NCBI RefSeq assembly: GCF_004796535.1
Contig: NZ_SPHY01000003.1
Coordinates: 1-64,000 of the forward strand
DNA from: Sphingomonas flavalba
GTDB lineage: Bacteria; Pseudomonadota; Alphaproteobacteria; Sphingomonadales; Sphingomonadaceae
DNA length: 64,000 nt
Reading direction: 5' to 3'
The position numbers were made by a program, and so were the translations under genes. Positions 40,533-49,103 of this stretch are shown one piece after another. Position 1 is the first letter of the stretch. Every line of letters starts with the position of its first letter. Under the pieces are notes generated by a model. That model did no database searches and was not told where the DNA came from. It saw only the letters and a list, made by a program, of their open reading frames with translations.

Positions 40533-41429
40533 ATGGCCGACTCCCTTCCCGATACCGAGCATCATGCGCTGGCACGCGGCAGCGCGCTGCGCCCCTATAT
40601 CCTGCTCGCCCGGCTCGATCGGCCGATCGGCTGGTGGCTGCTCTACTGGCCCTGCACCTGGGGGGTGGCGCTGGCCGGCGGCGCCTTCGCGCGGTTCGAC
40701 CTGATCCTGTGGATGCTGCTCGGCGCGGTCGCGATGCGCGGCGCCGGCTGCGTCTATAACGACATCGTCGACCGCGACCTCGACGCGCGGGTGGCGCGGA
40801 CGCGTGGCCGCCCGCTGGCGAGCGGCGCAGTCAGCCTGAAGGCCGCGTGGGCCTGGCTGGCGCTGCTCTGCCTGATCGGGCTGGTCGTGCTGCTGCAACT
40901 GCCGCCCTTCGCCGCCGCCGTCGCGGTGGCAAGCCTGGCGCTGGTCGCCGCTTATCCGTTCATGAAGCGGATCACCTGGTGGCCGCAGGCCTGGCTGGGG
41001 CTGGTATTTTCCTGGGGTGCGCTGGTCGGCTGGGCGGCGGTGGCCGGCACGCTCACCGCGCCGGCGCTGCTGCTCTATGCCGGCGCGATCGCCTGGGTGA
41101 TCGGCTATGACACCATCTATGCGCTGCAGGATCGCGAGGACGACGCGCTGATCGGCGTGCGCTCCTCCGCGCTCCGGCTCGGCCGCCATGTCCGCGCCGG
41201 GGTCGGCGGCTTCTACGCGCTGGCGCTGCTGCTGTGGAGCGGCGCGATCTGGCTGGTCCGGCCCGATCCGCTGGCGGTGGTCGCGCTCGCCCCGGCGGCG
41301 GCGCATCTTGGCTGGCAGGTGGTCGCGCTCCGCGTCGACGACGGCGCCGACGCGCTCGCCAAATTCCGGTCCAACCGCTTCGCCGGGGTGCTGGTGTTTC
41401 TCGCCTGCGTCGTCGTCGGCACCGCTTGA
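40533..41429 (+). CDS. ubiA: 4-hydroxybenzoate polyprenyltransferase
   Basis: A 298-residue inner-membrane prenyltransferase with the two Asp-rich motifs NDIVDRDLDARV and YDTIYALQDREDD and about eight membrane helices. It attaches a polyprenyl chain to 4-hydroxybenzoate in ubiquinone synthesis. AGAGGGGGC precedes the ATG at 40533; the frame stays open upstream but the family starts here. Confidence 0.93.
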   Translation: MADSLPDTEHHALARGSALRPYILLARLDRPIGWWLLYWPCTWGVALAGGAFARFDLILWMLLGAVAMRGAGCVYNDIVDRDLDARVARTRGRPLASGAVSLKAAWAWLALLCLIGLVVLLQLPPFAAAVAVASLALVAAYPFMKRITWWPQAWLGLVFSWGALVGWAAVAGTLTAPALLLYAGAIAWVIGYDTIYALQDREDDALIGVRSSALRLGRHVRAGVGGFYALALLLWSGAIWLVRPDPLAVVALAPAAAHLGWQVVALRVDDGADALAKFRSNRFAGVLVFLACVVVGTA

Positions 41430-41469
41430 GGCGATTGCCCCGGCGGCGTCCTCCGCCTAAGTCCCGCTG

Positions 41470-42816
41470 ATGTTGACCCCCGAAGACGCCCGCGCCCGCG
41501 CCGCCGATCTGGTCGCCGCCGCCCGCCGCGCCGGCGCCGATGCCGCCGACGCCCTCTATGCCGGCGAAGCCTCCACCCAGGTGCAGGTCCGGCTCGGCGC
41601 GCTGGAGGATGTCCAGCGTTCCGAAAGCGAGGAGATCGGCCTGCGTCTGTTCGTCGGCCGCCGTTCGGCCAGCGTGTCGTCGTCCGACCTGTCGGCACCG
41701 GCGCTGGCGGCGCTGGTTGAGCGGGCGGTGGCGATGGCGCGCGAGGCGCCGGAGGATGCCTATGCCGGGCTGGCGCCGGAGGACCGGCTGCTGCGCGAGG
41801 CGCCGCCGGCGCTCGACCTCGACGACGGCATCCTGCCCGATCCGGCGGCGCTGAAGGCGCGCGCGCTTGCGGCGGAGGACGCGGCCCGCGCCGTCGCCGG
41901 CGTCAGCAACAGCGAGGGCGGCGGCGCCAGCGCCGGGCGGACGACCATGGCGCTGGCGACCAGCGGCGGCTTCACCGGCGCCTATGCGCTGAGCGGCCAC
42001 GGCGTATCGGCCAGCGTCATCGCCGGCGAAGGGGCCGGCATGGAACGCGACGGCGCCTGGCATTCGACCCGCCATCTCGCCGATCTGGAAGCGGCGGAGG
42101 CGATCGGCCGCCGCGCCGGCGAACGGGCGGTGGCGCGGCTCAGCCCGGCCAAGTTCGCCGGCGGCGCGATGCCGGTGCTGTTCGACCCGCGTGTCGGCGG
42201 CAGCCTGGTCGGCCATCTGCTCGGCGCGATCAGCGGCAGCGCGGTGGCGCGGCGGACCAGCTTCCTGCTCGACAAGCTGGGCGAACCGGTCTGCGCGCCC
42301 GCCATCACCATCGTCGAGGATCCGCACCGGCCGCGCGGCCTGCGTTCCCGCCCGTTCGACGGCGAAGGCCTGCCGACCCGGCCCGGCCGGATCGTCGACG
42401 CCGGAGTGCTGACCGGCTGGCTGATGGACAGCGCCGCTGCCCGCCAGCTCGGCCTGGCGCCAACCGGCCATGCCAGCCGCGGCATCGGCGGGCCGCCCGG
42501 CGTCAGCGCCGCCAACCTGCACATCGTGCCGGGCGGCGTGTCGCGCGCCGGGATGATCGCCGGGATCAAGGACGGGCTGCTCGTCACCCACCTGATCGGC
42601 CAGGGGGTCAACGGCGTGACCGGCGACTACAGCCGCGGCGCCTCCGGCTTCCTGATCCGCGACGGCGCGATCGGCCCGGCGGTGACCGAAGTGACGATCG
42701 CCGGCAACCTGAAGGCGATGCTGCTGGCGATGACACCGGCCGACGACCTGGAGCGCCGCTACGGCATCGACGTGCCGACCCTGCGCGTCGACGGGATGAC
42801 CGTCGCCTATGGCTGA
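41470..42816 (+). CDS. pmbA: Metalloprotease TldD/PmbA family (TldE/PmbA)
   Basis: A 448-residue protein of the TldD/E family with the C-terminal GVNGVTGDYSRGASGFLIRD block. TldE lacks the zinc-binding HExxxH of TldD and acts with TldD as a peptide-processing complex; no HExxxH is seen here. It matures modified peptides and clears toxins such as CcdA in known systems. The cysQ gene overlaps its end. Confidence 0.92.
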   Translation: MLTPEDARARAADLVAAARRAGADAADALYAGEASTQVQVRLGALEDVQRSESEEIGLRLFVGRRSASVSSSDLSAPALAALVERAVAMAREAPEDAYAGLAPEDRLLREAPPALDLDDGILPDPAALKARALAAEDAARAVAGVSNSEGGGASAGRTTMALATSGGFTGAYALSGHGVSASVIAGEGAGMERDGAWHSTRHLADLEAAEAIGRRAGERAVARLSPAKFAGGAMPVLFDPRVGGSLVGHLLGAISGSAVARRTSFLLDKLGEPVCAPAITIVEDPHRPRGLRSRPFDGEGLPTRPGRIVDAGVLTGWLMDSAAARQLGLAPTGHASRGIGGPPGVSAANLHIVPGGVSRAGMIAGIKDGLLVTHLIGQGVNGVTGDYSRGASGFLIRDGAIGPAVTEVTIAGNLKAMLLAMTPADDLERRYGIDVPTLRVDGMTVAYG

Positions 42817-43588
42817 GGCGCTGGCTGACCGGGTCGCGGCGGTCGCGGCAGAGGCAGGGGCGATGGCGCTCGCCCGCCAGCAGGAAGGGTTCGAGCGGTG
42901 GGAAAAGGCGGCGGGCGAGCCGGTCTGCCAGGTCGACCTCGACGCCGACCGGCTGATCCGCGACCGGCTGAGCGCGATCGACCCGGAGGCCGGCTGGCTG
43001 TCGGAAGAGACCCGCGACAGCCCCGAACGGCTGACCCGCGCCCGGCTGTGGGTGGTCGACCCGATCGACGGCACCCGCGACTATCTGCGCGGCCGCACCG
43101 GCTGGGCGGTGTCGATCGCGCTGGTCGCGGACGGACAGCCGGTGATCGGCGTGCTCGCCGCGCCCGGCCGAGGCGAACATTGGCGAGCTGAGGCCGGCAA
43201 GGGCGCGTGGCGCAACGGCGTGCCGATCCGCGCGGCGGCGCGCGCCGAACTGGCCGGCGCCCGCGTGCCGGCCGACAGCCTGCCCCGGGTCGACCGCGAT
43301 CTCGTCGCGGTGGCCAAGCCCAACTCGATCGCGCTGCGCGTCGCGATGGTCGCCGCCGGCGAGGCCGATCTGGTCGCGTCGGTACGCTGGGGCCATGAAT
43401 GGGACGTCGCCGCCGCCGCGCTGATCGCCGCCGAAGCAGGCGCGGCGGTCAGCGACGCGCTCGGCCGCCCGCTGCGTTTCAACTCGACCAGCGGCGAGAT
43501 GTTCGGCGTGCTCGCCAGCGCGCCCGGCATCCACGCCGCCGCGCTCGACCGCCTGCGCGCGCGGGCAGAAGCGGCCCACCCACGCTAG
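42809..43588 (+). CDS. cysQ: 3'(2'),5'-bisphosphate nucleotidase CysQ (inositol monophosphatase family)
   Basis: A 259-residue metal-dependent phosphatase with the family motif VVDPIDGTRDYLRGRTGWAV (metal-binding DPIDGT) and WDVAAAALIAAEAGA near the C-terminus. CysQ-type enzymes hydrolyse 3'-phosphoadenosine-5'-phosphate during sulfate assimilation; an inositol monophosphatase role is the alternative. It overlaps the pmbA stop by 8 bp. The accessory region starts soon after its stop. Confidence 0.88.
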   Translation: MAEALADRVAAVAAEAGAMALARQQEGFERWEKAAGEPVCQVDLDADRLIRDRLSAIDPEAGWLSEETRDSPERLTRARLWVVDPIDGTRDYLRGRTGWAVSIALVADGQPVIGVLAAPGRGEHWRAEAGKGAWRNGVPIRAAARAELAGARVPADSLPRVDRDLVAVAKPNSIALRVAMVAAGEADLVASVRWGHEWDVAAAALIAAEAGAAVSDALGRPLRFNSTSGEMFGVLASAPGIHAAALDRLRARAEAAHPR

Positions 43589-43644
43589 ATTTGGAACCGG
43601 CCCGCGCCGCCACCGTCGACCGATTCGATATCGCGATGGAAGGA

Positions 43645-43713
43645 AATTGGTGCGCTGCACCGGGTGAAGATGACAACTTCGTCTACGCTATTCCCCTCCA
43701 TAGCCCTCCTTAA
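43645..43713 (+). repeat. Short coding-tail remnant, left of the arsenic operon
   Basis: This stretch reads AAPGEDDNFVYAIPLHSPP and then stops. A related tail, AVPGRAE then NYVYAISL stop, lies at 46962-47027 on the other side of the arsenic operon with one frameshift between the two blocks. Shared words include AATTGG, CCGGGT and CGTCTACGC. The parent gene is not recognised. Confidence 0.35.
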
Positions 43714-43799
43714 GGCTGGCAAGGCCGCTGACGCAGCCTCGCTCTGTTAGGCCGTCGAGAATTTCCGCTGGCGTACGGCACAGCTTTGGAGTAGTTATC

Positions 43800-43827
43800 A
43801 TCTCAATGATTCTTGAATTGTTGAGAT
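43800..43827 (+). promoter_or_regulatory. Probable ArsR operator
   Basis: The inverted repeat ATCTCAA...TTGAGAT lies directly before the arsR start codon, with AT-rich DNA around TTCTTGAATTG in its centre. ArsR/SmtB proteins bind such imperfect repeats overlapping their own promoter and leave on binding arsenite. There is almost no leader before the ATG at 43832, so arsR may be translated from a very short or leaderless mRNA. Confidence 0.55.
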
Positions 43828-43831
43828 TACA

Positions 43832-44194
43832 ATGAACGAGAAGCAAGCCCTTAATGCCTTTGCAGCACTCTCACAGGAAACGAGGTTGCGCATCGTTCGA
43901 CTGCTGGTGACTGCCGGCCCGGAAGGCATGCCAGCCGGAGCCATCGGCGATGCGATGGATGGCGCATCTTCGTCCCGTATGTCGTTTCATCTGAGCCATC
44001 TCGAACAGGCGGGGCTTGTCGAGTCCCGCCGCGAGGGGCGGTCGATCATCTACAGCGCCGCGCTGACCACGTTGTCCGGCTTGGTCGAATTCCTCATGCG
44101 CGATTGCTGTCAGGGCCACCCGGAGGTCTGCAATCCGGCAATGGCGGCATTGTCTTCCTGCTGCGAACCCACGAAAGAAACCTCCCATGTCTGA
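43832..44194 (+). CDS. arsR: ArsR-family arsenite-responsive repressor
   Basis: A 120-residue winged-helix regulator with the recognition region SSSRMSFHLSHLEQAGLVES. The ELCVCDL site of E. coli ArsR is absent; instead Cys92, Cys93 and Cys100 lie at the C-terminus (DCCQGHPEVC), like the C-terminal As(III) site of AfArsR-type repressors, with a further CC pair at 110-111. It leads the arsenic operon and its stop overlaps the next gene by 8 bp. Confidence 0.92.
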   Translation: MNEKQALNAFAALSQETRLRIVRLLVTAGPEGMPAGAIGDAMDGASSSRMSFHLSHLEQAGLVESRREGRSIIYSAALTTLSGLVEFLMRDCCQGHPEVCNPAMAALSSCCEPTKETSHV

Positions 44195-44726
44195 TGGACA
44201 AGAGTATCGCGTCTTCAACGTTCTATTCCTCTGCACCGGTAATTCCGCGCGCTCGATTCTCGCGGAAAGCGTCCTGAACAAGGATGGCGAGGGTCGCTTC
44301 CGCGCCTTCTCCGCCGGGTCGCAGCCAAAAGGCGAGGTCAATCCCTTTGCGCTGAAGGTGCTGAAGAGCTTCGACTACCCCGCCGAGGGCTTTCGCTCGA
44401 AAAACTGGGAAGAGTTCGCCGGCCCAAACGCGCCTGTCATGGATTTCGTGTTCACCGTCTGCGACAACGCCGCCGGCGAAGCCTGCCCGGTCTGGCCCGG
44501 ACAGCCCATGACCGCGCATTGGGGTATCGAAGACCCGGCGGCCGTCGAGGGGTCGGACATTCAGAAGGAAGCCGCCTTCGTTGCGGCTTTCCGCTACATG
44601 AAGAACCGCATCTCGGCCTTCACGTCCCTGCCGGTCGCCAGTCTCGATAAGGCGTCGCTGCGCACAAAGCTGACCGAGATCGGCCAATCCGACGGCGCGT
44701 CGTCTCCACGCAACAGTGCAGCGTGA
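44187..44726 (+). CDS. arsC: Arsenate reductase, low-molecular-weight phosphatase type
   Basis: A 179-residue enzyme with the P-loop LFLCTGNSARS (CX5R, Cys16 to Arg22) and GAFGPAN-like tail features. VCDNAAGEACPVWPG carries two more cysteines that could complete the thiol relay. It reduces arsenate to arsenite. It overlaps arsR and is followed within 8 bp by a second, unrelated arsenate reductase. Confidence 0.9.
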   Translation: MSDGQEYRVFNVLFLCTGNSARSILAESVLNKDGEGRFRAFSAGSQPKGEVNPFALKVLKSFDYPAEGFRSKNWEEFAGPNAPVMDFVFTVCDNAAGEACPVWPGQPMTAHWGIEDPAAVEGSDIQKEAAFVAAFRYMKNRISAFTSLPVASLDKASLRTKLTEIGQSDGASSPRNSAA

Positions 44727-44734
44727 GGCAGGCC

Positions 44735-45160
44735 ATGGATGTCATCATCTATCATAACCCCGATTGCGGCACCTCCCGCAACACGCTGGCGATGATCCGC
44801 AATGCGGGCGTCGAGCCGCATGTCATCGAATATCTGAAGACGCCGCCGTCGCGCGAGATGCTGACCCGACTTATTGCGCGCATGGGCATATCGGTGCGGG
44901 AACTGCTGCGCGAGAAGGGCACGCCCTATGCGGAACTGGGCCTTGGCGACCCGGCTTTGAGTGACGAGCAGTTGCTCGACGCCATGATGGCGCGCCCCAT
45001 CCTGATCAACCGACCCATCGTCGTCAGTCCAAAGGGCGTCAAGCTCTGCCGGCCGTCCGAGGACGTGCTCGACCTGTTGCCGCCGCAGCGCGGCGCGTTC
45101 ATCAAGGAAGATGGCGAGCGGGTGATCGATGAACACGGCCGGCGCGTGGCCACGGCCTGA
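44735..45160 (+). CDS. arsC: Arsenate reductase, glutaredoxin-coupled type
   Basis: A 141-residue protein of the ArsC/Spx thioredoxin-fold family. The active-site Cys is in HNPDCGTSRNTL (about residue 11), with RPILINRPIVV and KLCRPSEDVL completing the arsenate-binding arginine set. It uses glutathione and glutaredoxin as reductant. ATG at 44735 fits the family; a GTG at 44723 would overlap the previous stop. Two ArsC types side by side imply redundancy for different reductant supplies. Confidence 0.92.
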   Translation: MDVIIYHNPDCGTSRNTLAMIRNAGVEPHVIEYLKTPPSREMLTRLIARMGISVRELLREKGTPYAELGLGDPALSDEQLLDAMMARPILINRPIVVSPKGVKLCRPSEDVLDLLPPQRGAFIKEDGERVIDEHGRRVATA

Positions 45161-45169
45161 GGAAATTCC

Positions 45170-46225
45170 ATGTCCACCTTCGAACGCTACCTCACCCTCT
45201 GGGTCGCATTGTGCATCGTCGTTGGCATCGGGCTCGGCCACTTGCTGCCGGGCGCATTTCAGGCCATCGGCTCGATGGAAATTGCCAAGGTCAACCTGCC
45301 GGTGGCGGTGCTGATCTGGTTGATGGTTATCCCGATGCTGCTCAAGATCGACTTCGCCGCCCTCGGAGAAGTCGGCCGCCACTGGCGCGGCATCGGCGTG
45401 ACGCTGTTCATCAACTGGGCGGTAAAGCCGTTTTCGATGGCGCTGCTGGGATGGCTGTTCATCGGCTGGTTGTTCCGGCCATATCTGCCGGCGGATCAGA
45501 TCGACAGCTATATTGCCGGCCTCATCATTCTTGCCGCAGCACCTTGCACGGCCATGGTGTTCGTCTGGTCGAACCTCACAAAGGGTGAGCCGCATTTCAC
45601 ATTGAGCCAGGTCGCCCTCAACGACGCCATCATGGTTGTCGCCTTCGCACCCATCGTCGGCCTGCTGCTGGGGCTGTCCGCCATCACCGTGCCATGGGGC
45701 ACGCTGGCCCTGTCTGTCGTGCTCTATATCGTCATTCCCGTCATCATTGCGCAGATCATCCGCCGCCGGATGCTGGCGAGCGGCGGGCAGGCAGCGCTCG
45801 ACCGCCTGCTTGCAAAGCTCGGCCCGGCCTCCCTCGTTGCCCTGCTGGCGACGCTGGTTCTGCTGTTCGGCTTTCAGGGCGAGCAGATCATCGCCCAGCC
45901 TGCGATTATCGGCCTGCTGGCCGTGCCGATCCTGATTCAGGTCTATTTCAACTCCGGCCTTGCCTATCTGCTCAACCGGATGGCCGGCGAGCAGCATTGC
46001 GTCGCGGGTCCTTCTGCGCTGATCGGGGCGTCGAATTTCTTCGAACTGGCGGTTGCTGCCGCCATCAGCCTGTTCGGCTTTCATTCGGGCGCGGCGCTCG
46101 CCACTGTCGTCGGCGTGCTGATCGAAGTGCCGGTGATGCTCTCGGTCGTCTGGATCGTGAACCGCTCCAAAGGCTGGTATGAGCGCGGCGGAAAAGCATC
46201 CGAACTCGCGAAAGAGCAGCGTTGA
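45170..46225 (+). CDS. arsB: ACR3-family arsenite efflux transporter
   Basis: A 351-residue inner-membrane protein with ten hydrophobic segments and the ACR3 hallmark [19 protein letters not shown], containing the essential Cys. It exports As(III) as the final detoxification step. It is of the ACR3 (Bcr1) rather than the ArsB superfamily, although the gene is often labelled arsB. The stop overlaps the arsH start. Confidence 0.93.
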   Translation: MSTFERYLTLWVALCIVVGIGLGHLLPGAFQAIGSMEIAKVNLPVAVLIWLMVIPMLLKIDFAALGEVGRHWRGIGVTLFINWAVKPFSMALLGWLFIGWLFRPYLPADQIDSYIAGLIILAAAPCTAMVFVWSNLTKGEPHFTLSQVALNDAIMVVAFAPIVGLLLGLSAITVPWGTLALSVVLYIVIPVIIAQIIRRRMLASGGQAALDRLLAKLGPASLVALLATLVLLFGFQGEQIIAQPAIIGLLAVPILIQVYFNSGLAYLLNRMAGEQHCVAGPSALIGASNFFELAVAAAISLFGFHSGAALATVVGVLIEVPVMLSVVWIVNRSKGWYERGGKASELAKEQR

Positions 46226-46944
46226 TGCCGGACGATCTTCCCAATCTCGACGCCGGTTGCGTTGATATTCCGGGCATTGGCAGGCTGCGCGATGCGACAC
46301 CCTCTACCCACCCGCCGCGTATCCTGCTGCTTTACGGCTCCCTGCGTGAACGATCCTACAGCCGTTTCCTGACATTCGAGGCCGAGCGTCTGCTGAAACA
46401 TTTTGGGGCGGAAACACGCATCTTCGATCCACACGGACTGCCGTTGCCGGACGGGGCTGACATCAATCATCCCAAGGTGCAGGAACTGCGCGAACTCTCG
46501 CTCTGGTCGGAAGGTCAAGTCTGGACCAGCCCGGAGCGTCACGGTGCGATGAGCGCGGTGATGAAGGCGCAGATCGACTGGATTCCCCTTTCGGTCGGCG
46601 CGGTAAGGCCGACGCAAGGCCGGACACTCGCCGTCATGCAGGTCTCCGGCGGCTCGCAGAGCTTTAACGCCGTCAACCAGATGCGGGTGCTCGGCCGCTG
46701 GATGCGAATGGTGACGATCCCCAACCAGTCGTCCGTCGCCAAAGCATATCAGGAATTCGATGAAGCCGGCCGGATGAAACCGTCGCCCTACTATGATCGG
46801 GTGGTCGATGTGATGGAGGAACTGGTGAAGTTCACGCTGCTGACGCGCGACGTGTCGTCCTACCTGACGGATCGCTATTCCGAGCGAAAGGAGAGTGATG
46901 AAGCCTTGGCGCGGCGGATGAACCTGACGGCGGCTTTGATGTAA
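46225..46944 (+). CDS. arsH: Arsenical resistance protein ArsH (NADPH-dependent FMN reductase)
   Basis: A 239-residue flavodoxin-like reductase with [20 protein letters not shown], the FMN-phosphate loop, and [20 protein letters not shown]. ArsH oxidises trivalent organoarsenicals and reduces quinones in known cases. It overlaps the ACR3 gene by 1 bp (TGATG) and ends the operon. Confidence 0.92.
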   Translation: MPDDLPNLDAGCVDIPGIGRLRDATPSTHPPRILLLYGSLRERSYSRFLTFEAERLLKHFGAETRIFDPHGLPLPDGADINHPKVQELRELSLWSEGQVWTSPERHGAMSAVMKAQIDWIPLSVGAVRPTQGRTLAVMQVSGGSQSFNAVNQMRVLGRWMRMVTIPNQSSVAKAYQEFDEAGRMKPSPYYDRVVDVMEELVKFTLLTRDVSSYLTDRYSERKESDEALARRMNLTAALM

Positions 46945-46961
46945 TCGTCTGCCGATAGGGT

Positions 46962-47027
46962 AATTGGCAGAGCTTGCCGCGCGGTGCCGGGTCGAGCTGA
47001 AACTACGTCTACGCCATATCCCTCTAA
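46962..47027 (+). repeat. Short coding-tail remnant, right of the arsenic operon
   Basis: Reads in two frames AVPGRAE and then NYVYAISL followed by TAA, matching the APGEDDNFVYAIPL tail at 43645-43713. The copies differ at many positions and by small indels, so they are old or came with different donors. Confidence 0.35.
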
Positions 47028-47125
47028 GGCCCGCTTTTGTTGAACGGCTGAGGCATATGTCCTAGCAGTTACCCTACTGATCTTGGCAACTCGCCTCCCA
47101 AGTCAAAATAGGTGAAAACCTCTAA

Positions 47126-47149
47126 GTTCGAATCCCTCCCGTTCCGCCA
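47126..47149 (+). other. tRNA 3'-end fragment (probable attachment-site remnant)
   Basis: GTTCGAATCCCTCCCGTTCC then GCCA has exact tRNA 3'-half anatomy: T-loop TTCGAAT, T-stem strand CCCTC, acceptor strand CCGTTCC, discriminator G and CCA. The 5' half is missing and the preceding bases do not pair. The GAGGG/CCCTC-type T-stem is common in tRNA-Ser. Such fragments are left at the distal border of islands that integrated into a tRNA gene; the intact tRNA is not in this window. Confidence 0.65.
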
Positions 47150-47153
47150 AACA

Positions 47154-47229
47154 CCGCCGATTACCCTCTATGGTGCGATATTGCCGCCGATTACCGCATC
47201 TCACCGGGTGAGATAGTAAACCGCCGATT
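47154..47229 (+). repeat. Three direct copies of CCGCCGATT
   Basis: CCGCCGATTAC starts at 47154 and 47184, and CCGCCGATT at 47221, spaced 30 and 37 bp. They lie between the tRNA fragment and the IS1380 transposase. They could be recombinase arm-type sites, transposase binding sites or chance. Confidence 0.4.
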
Positions 47230-47486
47230 CTACACTATAGCCCGATATATCTTGCCAACGGAGATGGCGCTTGCGACCCCATCTCGGACATTCGATGGCC
47301 GTTTGCGGATTCCCGAAAGCTGCCCTTCGTACAGCGACTGAGGACGACAAGATTGGGGGCGATCTAGACAGTCTTGATCGTGCTGAAATGTGCCCACATT
47401 TCCCAAGTAAGGCGCTGATTTCGCTGTCCTGACCATTATATTTCCTATATAAAACATGGTGTTGAAGGCTGCGAGGGGCGCGTTTC

Positions 47487-48842
47487 ATGGATCACCCAGA
47501 GGGTGCGGGCTTGCAACGGGCAGATCGGGTGGATTTCGACCCTCGCGTGCGGCTGGAATTTCGCGGCACGCAGCTCAGTTCCGACGGCGGCCTTCTGGTG
47601 ATGCGCGAGCTTGATGACGCGCTCGGGTTGTCCGATTTGGCGTCAGCGGCGCTGCGCGATACTCGCTCTGGCAAGAACACGGTCCATCGGCTCGACGGCC
47701 TGTTCCGGCAATCAGTCTTTGGGCGGCTGGCCGGATACGAGGATGTCAACGACGCCAACCGTCTCGCCTGCGATCCGGTCATGCGCCAAGTTGTCGGCGG
47801 CAGAGCGGTCGATGCACAAGCGGCCTCGGCATCGCAGATGGGACGGTTCGAGACCGAGACGCTGGCTCTGGCCGGGAACCGTGCCGCGCTGGCCGACCTG
47901 AACGGGCAATGGATCGACCGGTTCCATGACCGTAACGGGCTGAAGTACATCGTTCTGGACATGGACAGCTCGGTCAGCCCGACCCATGGCGACCAGGAAG
48001 GGTCCGCCTGGAATGGCCATTTCGACTGTAGCTGCTATCACCCCAACTTTCTGTTCAACCAGTTCGGGATGCTGGAACGCTGCGCCCTGCGCCATGGCAA
48101 CGTCCACAGCGCCGATGGCTGGCGTGATGTTCTCGACCCCGTCATTGCGCGCTACGCGGAGCGCGACCTTGGTGGCAGGTTCTTCCGGGCCGATGCTGCC
48201 TACGCGATCCCGGCGATCTATGAGCGATTGGAAGAAGCGCGGTTCTTCTACGCCATCCGGCTGCCCGCAAACGCGGTCCTCAAGGACAAGATCGCGCATC
48301 GGCTAACGCGCCCTGTCGGGCGGCCGTCACTGACCAAGGTCAAGCGGTTCTTCGAGGAATTCGAGTATCAGGCGGCGTCCTGGGACAAGGAACGCCGGGT
48401 GATCGCCAAGATCGAATGGCATCCGGGCGAACTGTTCCCGCGTGTCGGCTTCATCGTCACCAACCTGCCGATGGAGCCGGACTGGGTGGTGCGGTTCTAC
48501 AACCAGCGCGGCACCGCCGAGCAGCACATCAAAGAGGGCAAATACGCCTTTCGCTGGACGCGGCTGTCGTGCCGGAAGTTCCGCGACAATGAGGTGCGGC
48601 TGCAACTGCACGCCCTGGCGTACAACCTGGCCACCTTCTTGCACTGCATCGAGCTGCCCGAGGCCATGGCCGACTGGTCGTTGACCAGCCTGCAACTGAA
48701 GCTGATCAAGATCGGGGCACGTGTGGTCCGTCACGCCCGCACCATCACCTTCCAGCTGGCCGAGGTCGCTGTCACCGGCACGATGGTACGCGCCATCCTC
48801 GCCGCTATCCGCCGATTGCGAGCGCCACCGCTATGCGCATGA
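47487..48842 (+). CDS. IS1380-family transposase
   Basis: A 451-residue DDE transposase with GTQLSSDGGLLVMRELDDAL near the N-terminus, VLDMDSSVSPTHGDQEGSAW (first catalytic Asp region), FRADAAYAIPAIYERLEE (second Asp region) and the YNQRGTAEQHIKEGK segment with the Glu. These are the hallmarks of IS1380-family enzymes. It appears complete. The inverted repeats were not resolved; the element must extend somewhat on both sides. It lies upstream of, and in the same direction as, sul2. Confidence 0.9.
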   Translation: MDHPEGAGLQRADRVDFDPRVRLEFRGTQLSSDGGLLVMRELDDALGLSDLASAALRDTRSGKNTVHRLDGLFRQSVFGRLAGYEDVNDANRLACDPVMRQVVGGRAVDAQAASASQMGRFETETLALAGNRAALADLNGQWIDRFHDRNGLKYIVLDMDSSVSPTHGDQEGSAWNGHFDCSCYHPNFLFNQFGMLERCALRHGNVHSADGWRDVLDPVIARYAERDLGGRFFRADAAYAIPAIYERLEEARFFYAIRLPANAVLKDKIAHRLTRPVGRPSLTKVKRFFEEFEYQAASWDKERRVIAKIEWHPGELFPRVGFIVTNLPMEPDWVVRFYNQRGTAEQHIKEGKYAFRWTRLSCRKFRDNEVRLQLHALAYNLATFLHCIELPEAMADWSLTSLQLKLIKIGARVVRHARTITFQLAEVAVTGTMVRAILAAIRRLRAPPLCA

Positions 48843-49103
48843 TCGCGATCCACGCTCAAACTGAACGAAAGCGGCTGGACAGATCTGTCCGCTGCGCTGA
48901 AAAACGCCGCCCCTGGGCAAGGAAACAGCGGCTTCGCGGTCTGATCCGTCCAGATCCAGCAGTCTGCGCGACCGCAGGTGCCGCTTGCGGCAGAAAATCC
49001 TTGTCTAGCGCTCGGATACAGGCGATCTTCACCTCAAACGACACGCCACTTGGGGAATGCAGGATGAGACTCATGCTCGATTATTATTATTATAGAAGCC
49101 CCC
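48843..49103. other. Spacer between IS1380 transposase and sul2
   Basis: The right end of the IS1380 copy must fall here, but no unambiguous terminal repeat was found. GGACAGATCTGTCC (48876-48889) is a perfect palindrome. The last about 60 bp, with an ATTATTATTATTATAG stretch just before the ATG, form the leader that accompanies sul2 on mobile elements. Confidence 0.45.

Larger units (their letters stand above)
46945..47486. other. Junction zone between the arsenic operon and the IS1380 element
   Basis: About 540 bp without a supported gene. In order it holds the coding-tail remnant (46962-47027), a 24-nt tRNA 3'-end fragment (47126-47149), three CCGCCGATT words (47154-47229) and an AT-rich stretch before the transposase (TATATTTCCTATATAAAAC, about 47438-47456) that may be the transposase promoter. 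Several independent insertion borders appear to meet here. Confidence 0.6.
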
